Shown here one piece after another: positions 6,370 through 10,644 of a DNA stretch of 10,644 nucleotides. The stretch's first letter is position 1. Every line of letters begins with the position of its first letter. This stretch comes from JAXHUH01 sp034211175. Its GTDB lineage: Bacteria; Actinomycetota; Acidimicrobiia; Acidimicrobiales; CAIXPF01. The position numbers were made by a program, and so were the translations under genes. The notes under the pieces are model-generated. The model was given only the letters and a program-made list of their open reading frames with translations. It had not been told where the DNA came from and ran no database searches. The stretch lies in contig JAXHUH010000062.1 of the NCBI GenBank assembly GCA_034211175.1, positions 1 through 10,644 of the forward strand, in the 5' to 3' direction.

Positions 6370-7313
6370 ATGGGCGACCGTGTCCTCGTGTGCCGTGACC
6401 TCCGCAAGCGATTCGGTGAACGCACCGCGGTCGACGGCGTCGGCTTCGAGATCGCGTCGGGTGAGACCTACGGGTTGCTCGGCCCGAACGGCGCCGGCAA
6501 GACCACGACGATCTCGATGCTGTGCGGCCTGCTGTCGCGTGACGACGGCGCCGTCACGGTCGCCGGCCACGACCTCGACACCGACGCCCTGTCGGCCCGG
6601 GCATCGATCGGCTACGTGCCCCAGGAGCTGGCGATCTACCCCGACCTCGGCGGACGGGAGAACCTCGCCTTCTTCGGGCAGTTGCAGGGCCTGCGCGGCG
6701 CCGAGCTCGATCGCCGGATCGACGAGGTCCTCGACATCGTCGGCCTGACCGACCGGGCCGACGAACGGGCCGAGAAGTACTCGGGCGGCATGCAGCGGCG
6801 GCTCAACATCGGCATCGGGCTGCTCCACCGACCGGCCCTGCTCGTCCTCGACGAGCCGACCGTCGGCGTCGACCCCCAGAGCCGCAACGCCATCCTCGAG
6901 GCCGTGTCCCAGCTCGGCTCGGAGGGCATGGGGGTGTGCTCTACACGACGCACTACATGGAGGAGGCCGAGCGCCTGTGCGACCGTGTCGGCATCATCGA
7001 CGAGGGGCGCATCCAGGCCGAGGGCACGCGGCGCGAGCTGGTCGAGGTCATCGACGAGCTCGACCGGGCCCACCTCGTCGTCGACGGTGACCGCGAGACC
7101 ATCGCCGGGCGCCTGGCGGGCATCGACGGCGTCCGGTCCGCATCGGCGACGTCCGACGGGATCGAGCTCACGTTGGAGGACGGCCACGCCCACATCGCCG
7201 CCGTCCTGAGCGGCGTCGACCACGCCGGCGGCCGGGTGCGTGGTGTGGAGCTGGTCGAGCCCGACCTCGAGGCCGTGTTCCTCCACCTCACCGGCCGCCA
7301 GCTCCGCGACTGA
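6370..7313 (+). pseudogene. ABC-2 type transporter ATP-binding protein, frameshifted near 6930-6936
   Basis: Nucleotide-binding subunit of a DrrA/CcmA-like ABC-2 exporter, about 314 aa if the frame were restored. First part: Walker A GPNGAGKT 38-45, Q-loop Gln85, signature YSGGM 137-141, Walker B LLVLDEPT 157-164, ending around SEGMGV (residue 189). The reading then continues in another frame as VLYTTHYMEEAERLCDRVGI (from 6936), containing the switch histidine, and on to the normal C-terminal end (EPDLEAVFLHLTG, TGA 7311-7313). Staying in the first frame gives an Arg/Ser-rich tail ending at 7209. The break lies at GGGGGTGTG (6930-6938): either one base is missing, for example from the G run, or two are extra. 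Both halves look well conserved, so a sequencing error or a very recent mutation is more likely than old decay. Start: ATG 6370; GTG 6352 is less likely. The probable partners are the two permeases on the opposite strand. Confidence 0.85.
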
Positions 7314-7361
7314 TCGGCGGCGTGCTCGCCGGCGACCGCGATGGCCGGCAGGGGGCGGGGC
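7314..7361. terminator. short convergent intergenic region with possible hairpins
   Basis: These 48 bases separate two converging genes. GCCGGC at 7328-7333 can pair with GCCGGC at 7344-7349 (loop 10), or CGGCG 7318-7322 with CGCCG 7327-7331 (loop 4). The two overlap and exclude each other. A two-way terminator is plausible from position, but the stems are short and no T tract is present. Confidence 0.3.
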
Positions 7362-8537
7362 TCAGCGCACGATCGCCCGGCGCAGCACCACGGACGCGGC
7401 AGCGAAGAGGACCGCCCCGTAGACCGCGAGCACCACCAGCTCGGTGGCGACGTCGCCGTAGCTGCCACCCTCGAGCACGATCTCGGTGAACGCGTCGACC
7501 GCCCACGCGTGCGGGGTCACGTGGGCGACGGTGCGCAGCGTGTCGGGGAACACCTCGAGTGGCACCATGCACCCGCCGATGGCGCCGAACACGAGCCCGA
7601 GGAACACCGAGGCGCCCGACGCCTGGGACTCGTTGTCGAACAGGGCCCCGACGAGCATCGCCGCGCCGGTGGCGACGATCCCGAACAGCAGCGTCACGAG
7701 CAGCGACGCCCCGAGGTCACCCCAGTCGACGCCGAGGAGCAGGGCGGTCACGACGAGGATGTAGAGGCCCTGGAACAGGTTGGTGAGCAGACGCCCGCCG
7801 GCCGAGCCCAACAGGACGTCCCGCGACGGGATCGGCGCCGCCAGCATCCGGCGGACCACGCCGAGCTCTCGGATCCGGATCAGCGCGGCCGCCGAGGTCA
7901 GCCCGGTGATGAACACGAACAGCACCAGCTGCTGGGCGGCCACGAGCGAGGTCGCGCCCGCCCGCTCCGACCACGGGGTGCCGTCGGGCTCGACGACGTC
8001 GACCCGGGGTGCCCCGCTCTCGGGCGCCAGCCGCAGCGCCACGTCGATCCCCTCACCGACGGAGCCGACGCCCTCCTCGGCGGCGAGGCGCCCGGCCCGT
8101 AGCACGGCCGCCTGCTCCTCGAGCACGGCCTCCACCAGGCTCCGCAGCCCGGTGCCACCGCTGTCGGGGGTCGCCAGATACTCGACCGTCACCTGCTCAC
8201 CGACGTCGACCCGATCGGCCGCGTCGTCGGGGACCACCACCAGGGCGGCGACGTCCTCCCGCCGCAGGTCCTCGAGCGCGTCCTGTCGGGTGTCGACGCG
8301 CACCACGTCGACGCCGTCGATCGATTCGAGGTCGTCGACCAGGCGGGCGACCGTGGGGTTGGCGTCGAGGGCGTCGGGGGCCACCAGCGCGACCGTCGGG
8401 TCGAACCCGGAGACCGCCGAGCCGATGACCACGACGAGCGCGAGCGGGAAGATGAACACGAAGAAGTAGTTCGAGCGCTCCCGGAACAGGCGCCGAAGCT
8501 CGACGGCGGAGATCAGCGCGATCGTCCTCACGAGCAT
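7362..8537 (-). CDS. ABC-2 type transporter permease (second in minus-strand pair)
   Basis: Membrane subunit of an ABC-2 exporter, 391 aa. Hydrophobic segments at about 23-43, 199-219, 249-270, 277-299, 309-328 and 363-384 give six membrane helices, with a large external domain of about 150 residues between helices 1 and 2, as in the ABC-2 permease group with an N-terminal membrane anchor. The cytoplasmic loop RIRELGVVRRMLAAPIPSRD after helix 2 matches the family pattern where E-x2-x-G/T-x-x-R-x4-P is typical. Start: ATG 8537, with GGGGAG just upstream; GTG at 8531 would give better spacing to that site. The frame is open to ATG 8672, but that extension is Arg-rich and overlaps the previous gene. 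It follows the other permease by 70 nt on the same strand and is probably co-transcribed, so the two likely form a heterodimer. The substrate cannot be inferred. Confidence 0.88.
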   Translation of the reverse strand: MLVRTIALISAVELRRLFRERSNYFFVFIFPLALVVVIGSAVSGFDPTVALVAPDALDANPTVARLVDDLESIDGVDVVRVDTRQDALEDLRREDVAALVVVPDDAADRVDVGEQVTVEYLATPDSGGTGLRSLVEAVLEEQAAVLRAGRLAAEEGVGSVGEGIDVALRLAPESGAPRVDVVEPDGTPWSERAGATSLVAAQQLVLFVFITGLTSAAALIRIRELGVVRRMLAAPIPSRDVLLGSAGGRLLTNLFQGLYILVVTALLLGVDWGDLGASLLVTLLFGIVATGAAMLVGALFDNESQASGASVFLGLVFGAIGGCMVPLEVFPDTLRTVAHVTPHAWAVDAFTEIVLEGGSYGDVATELVVLAVYGAVLFAAASVVLRRAIVR

Positions 8538-8607
8538 CGCTCCCCGAGCCGCGGTCGCGCCGTCCCTGCCGCCGCTGCGCCGGCGCGGGCGGTGCACCCG
8601 TCGCCGG

Positions 8608-9813
8608 TCATGCCTCGACCCATCGATCGGCGCGGACGGCGGCGACCAGTCCGAGCACCAGGCTGAAGCCACCGACGGCGAGCACCGCCGGCCAGATCGC
8701 GCTCACCGGTTCGCCGAAGCTCAGCTCGCGGAACCCGTCGAGCATCCACCGATGGGGCGAGATCCGGCTGAGGACCTCGAGCACCGGGGAACCGGAGCTG
8801 ATCGGGAAGAAGGCGCCGCCGAGGAGGCCGAGCACCACCGCGACGATCGACGCCGCGGCCGACGCCTGCTCCGCGGTGCGCACCAGCGTGCCGACCGCCG
8901 CGGCGACCGCCATCGCCGCGGTGACGCCGACGACGATCAGGATCGCCACCCCGAGCGGCGCGCCCCACTCGGCGTCGAGCAGCACCGTGGTCGCCACGAC
9001 CAGGGCCGTCATCGACACGATGCCGGTGACGAACGCACCGAGGAGCTTGCCGCCGATCACGGCCCGGGTGGGCACGGGAGCGACCCGGAGGCGGGCGAGG
9101 GTGCCCTGATCGCGCTCCTCCATCACCCCCAGCAGTGCGAAGGGCACGGTGAAGAACAGGAAGAACACGCTCAGGCTGGCCGAGTAGTAGGTGGCGAGCT
9201 CGAGACCGGCGGCGGACTCCTCGCCGTCCTCGAGGACGTACGGGGCGTCGAGCGCGAGGGCGGCCTCGGCGAGGCCGGCCGGGTCCTCGGGCGCACCACC
9301 GCCGAGCGAGGCGACCGTGGCGATCGCCAGGGTCACCGCCCGGCGCTGGGCGAGGAAGCCCTCCGCGACCGAACGGGCGACGCTGGTCGAGATGGCGGCG
9401 TCGGCCGAGCCCACGACCGCGATCCCGTCGTCGGTGCTGTCGCCGGGACCGGCGCGGGCGGCGTCCACGCTCTCGGAGAACCCGGCGGGCACGATCCAGG
9501 CGGCGCCGACGTCACCGTCGTCGACCGCGGCCACCACGGCGTCGCGGTCGTCGTAGCGGACCACCGAGATCTGGCCACTGCCGTCGATCTCGTCGGTGAC
9601 GGCCACGAACTGCTCGGCGGCCGCACCGCCCGGGTCGTCGTTGGCGATCCCGAGCTCGAAGGAGATGCCGTCGCTGCCCGAACCGAGCGCCAGGCTGAAG
9701 ATCACGGCCATCCCGAGCGGAGCAGCGAACGCGAACAGGAAGACGCTGCCGTCCCGCGCCCGTTGGCGCAGGTCCTTGCGGGCGATGACGAACGCGGCGC
9801 GCGCGGCGGACAC
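8608..9813 (-). CDS. ABC-2 type transporter permease (first in minus-strand pair)
   Basis: Membrane subunit of an ABC-2 exporter, 401 aa. Helices at about 24-44, 212-231, 253-277, 286-308, 318-338 and 372-393; residues 45-210 form a large external domain. After helix 2 comes EERDQGTLARLRVAPVPTR (232-250), the characteristic cytoplasmic motif of ABC-2 permeases, and SPHRWMLDGFREL (352-364) is also typical of the family. Start: GTG 9813, because the protein then opens with AARAAFVIARKDLRQRARD, a normal start for this family, and because TACCGT lies exactly 6 nt upstream. The frame is open to ATG 9948, but that extension is not permease-like and would overlap the divergent gene. It shares the overall layout of the next gene but is clearly diverged, so the pair looks like an old duplication. 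The likely ATPase partner is the frameshifted gene at 6370-7313. Confidence 0.87.
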   Translation of the reverse strand: MSAARAAFVIARKDLRQRARDGSVFLFAFAAPLGMAVIFSLALGSGSDGISFELGIANDDPGGAAAEQFVAVTDEIDGSGQISVVRYDDRDAVVAAVDDGDVGAAWIVPAGFSESVDAARAGPGDSTDDGIAVVGSADAAISTSVARSVAEGFLAQRRAVTLAIATVASLGGGAPEDPAGLAEAALALDAPYVLEDGEESAAGLELATYYSASLSVFFLFFTVPFALLGVMEERDQGTLARLRVAPVPTRAVIGGKLLGAFVTGIVSMTALVVATTVLLDAEWGAPLGVAILIVVGVTAAMAVAAAVGTLVRTAEQASAAASIVAVVLGLLGGAFFPISSGSPVLEVLSRISPHRWMLDGFRELSFGEPVSAIWPAVLAVGGFSLVLGLVAAVRADRWVEA

Positions 9814-9938
9814 GGCCGGACGGTACCGGATCCGGGCACACCGGACCGCCACCGGAGCGGCCACTCGCCGCCTCGACGGGTCGGCGAACTGCTCCTCGAT
9901 GTGGTCGAAGGACCACCGGGGGCCCGTACCGTGGGCTC
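9814..9938. promoter_or_regulatory. divergent promoter region with twin TACCGT boxes and palindromes
   Basis: The 125 bases between the divergent GTG starts at 9813 (minus) and 9939 (plus). On the plus strand, TACCGT at 9927-9932 ends 6 nt before GTG 9939; on the minus strand the same hexamer (9825-9820) ends 6 nt before GTG 9813. For the plus gene, TCGAAG at 9905-9910 is a weak -35 with a 16-nt spacer. Next to the minus -10 lie the perfect palindrome CCGGATCCGG (9826-9835) and the inverted repeat TCCGG-GCACA-CCGGA (9831-9845), possible operators. Neither start has a Shine-Dalgarno, which agrees with leaderless transcripts. Confidence 0.5.
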
Positions 9939-10644
9939 GTGGCACCACCCATCGACCTCACCGCCGCCGTCGGCGGCGTCACCGCACCCGCGGCGGTCCT
10001 GGCCCGGCGTGTCCGGGACACGCTGGGCGGCGAGCTGCGGGCCGCACTCGGGGCCCCCGAGCCGGAGGAGGTCCGCCACGTGCGGCGGCCCGGCGAGCCC
10101 GGGTTGTTCGCCCCCGACAGCGTCACGTGGCGGGTCCACGCCGACACGTCGATGCTGATCGGCGGGCTGCGGGCGCTGCTCCTGCAGACGCTGCACCCGC
10201 TGGCGATGGCCGGCGTCGCCGAGCACAGCGACTACCGCAACGACCCGTGGGGCCGCCTGCGCCGCACCAGCCAGTTCGTGGGCGCCACCACCTACGGCGG
10301 CGCCGCCGAGGCCGAGCGGGCCATCGAGACGGTGATCCGGGTCCACGAGCGCGTGCGTGGCGTGGCCCCCAACGGGTTGCCGTACCGGGCGTCCGACCCG
10401 CACCTGATCACCTGGGTCCACGCGACCGAGGTCGACAGCTTCCTGCGCACCTACCAGCGCTACGGCCACGGCACGCTGACCGACGCCGAGGCCGACCGCT
10501 ACGTCGCCGAGATGGCCGTCATCGGCCAGCGGCTCGGCGGCTCGGACGTCCCCACCAGCCGGGCGGAGCTGCGGGTCTGGCTGCGCGGTGTGCGCCCCGA
10601 GCTGCGGGCCGGCGCCCAGGCCCGCGACGGGGTCCGGTTCCTGC
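9939..10644 (+). CDS. DUF2236 / MpaB-family (latex-clearing-protein-like) oxygenase, 3' partial
   Basis: The frame from GTG 9939 stays open to the right edge (235 complete codons), so the 3' end is missing. The sequence matches the ER-bound oxygenase MpaB/rubber oxygenase Lcp domain family (formerly DUF2236): SMLIGGLRALLLQTLHPLAM around His86, then DYRNDPWGRLRRTSQFVGAT, then TWVHATEVDSFLRTYQRYG around His161, and AEMAVIGQRLGG. These conserved His, Arg and Thr patches belong to the helical core, which in Lcp binds haem b. Most actinobacterial members have no proven substrate, and nothing here shows rubber cleavage. The first 60 residues are a less conserved lead-in, with no clear signal peptide, so a cytoplasmic place is likely. 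The start is supported by TACCGT 6 nt upstream, giving a probably leaderless mRNA. It is divergent from the ABC permease pair and may share regulation with it. Confidence 0.85.
   Translation, partial: MAPPIDLTAAVGGVTAPAAVLARRVRDTLGGELRAALGAPEPEEVRHVRRPGEPGLFAPDSVTWRVHADTSMLIGGLRALLLQTLHPLAMAGVAEHSDYRNDPWGRLRRTSQFVGATTYGGAAEAERAIETVIRVHERVRGVAPNGLPYRASDPHLITWVHATEVDSFLRTYQRYGHGTLTDAEADRYVAEMAVIGQRLGGSDVPTSRAELRVWLRGVRPELRAGAQARDGVRFL

Noticed and set aside
6926..6940. Programmed ribosomal frameshift site
   Set aside because: No slippery heptamer of known type, stop codon or downstream pseudoknot is evident at the site; an indel near the G run is simpler.
7341..8102. 253-residue plus-strand frame across the second permease
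   Set aside because: Highly polar Gln/His/Glu/Arg-rich product antisense to clear membrane helices; a shadow.
8752..10158. 468-residue plus-strand frame antisense to the first permease and running into the MpaB-like gene
   Set aside because: Low-complexity polar composition over the permease, and a different frame from the recognisable MpaB-family protein starting at 9939.

Overview
The window is very GC-rich, uses GTG start codons freely, and carries proteins biased toward Ala, Gly, Pro, Arg and Asp. Together with a TIR/NB-ARC/TPR protein and a DUF2236/MpaB-family gene, this points to a high-GC Actinomycetota. Acidimicrobiia is a guess I cannot confirm from sequence alone.

Layout, left to right. 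(1) The 3' end of a gene whose C-terminal domain looks like a degenerate universal stress protein. (2) A 317-base gene-free stretch with a candidate promoter and small palindromes. (3) One very large gene (863-6286, 1807 aa): an N-terminal TIR-like domain, about 680 residues of Pro/Ala/Gly-rich, probably disordered linker with FSFG, PFG and AFG motifs, an NB-ARC/STAND ATPase, a winged-helix-like segment, and two TPR blocks separated by a second Pro-rich linker. (4) A strong hairpin, probably this gene's terminator. (5) A daunorubicin-type ABC-2 ATPase gene split by a frameshift between its Walker B and switch histidine. (6) Two ABC-2 permease genes on the minus strand, convergent with the ATPase gene. 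(7) A divergent promoter region leading to the 5' part of an MpaB/latex-clearing-protein-like (DUF2236) oxygenase gene that runs off the right edge.

How they may work together. The large protein has the architecture of a bacterial NLR-like sensor: TPRs sense, the STAND ATPase switches, and TIR is the effector or adaptor. By eye its TIR domain lacks the usual glutamate motif, so signalling by NAD cleavage is doubtful. The FG-rich linker could support clustering. The ATPase and two permeases probably form one ABC-2 exporter even though they lie on opposite strands. No other gene here clearly belongs to a system with the TIR-STAND-TPR protein.

Regulation. The two divergent genes at the right each have TACCGT exactly 6 nt before a GTG start, and the ATPase gene has an extended -10-like element 6 nt before its ATG. 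These suggest leaderless transcripts. The giant gene instead has a Shine-Dalgarno-like sequence and apparently a long leader.
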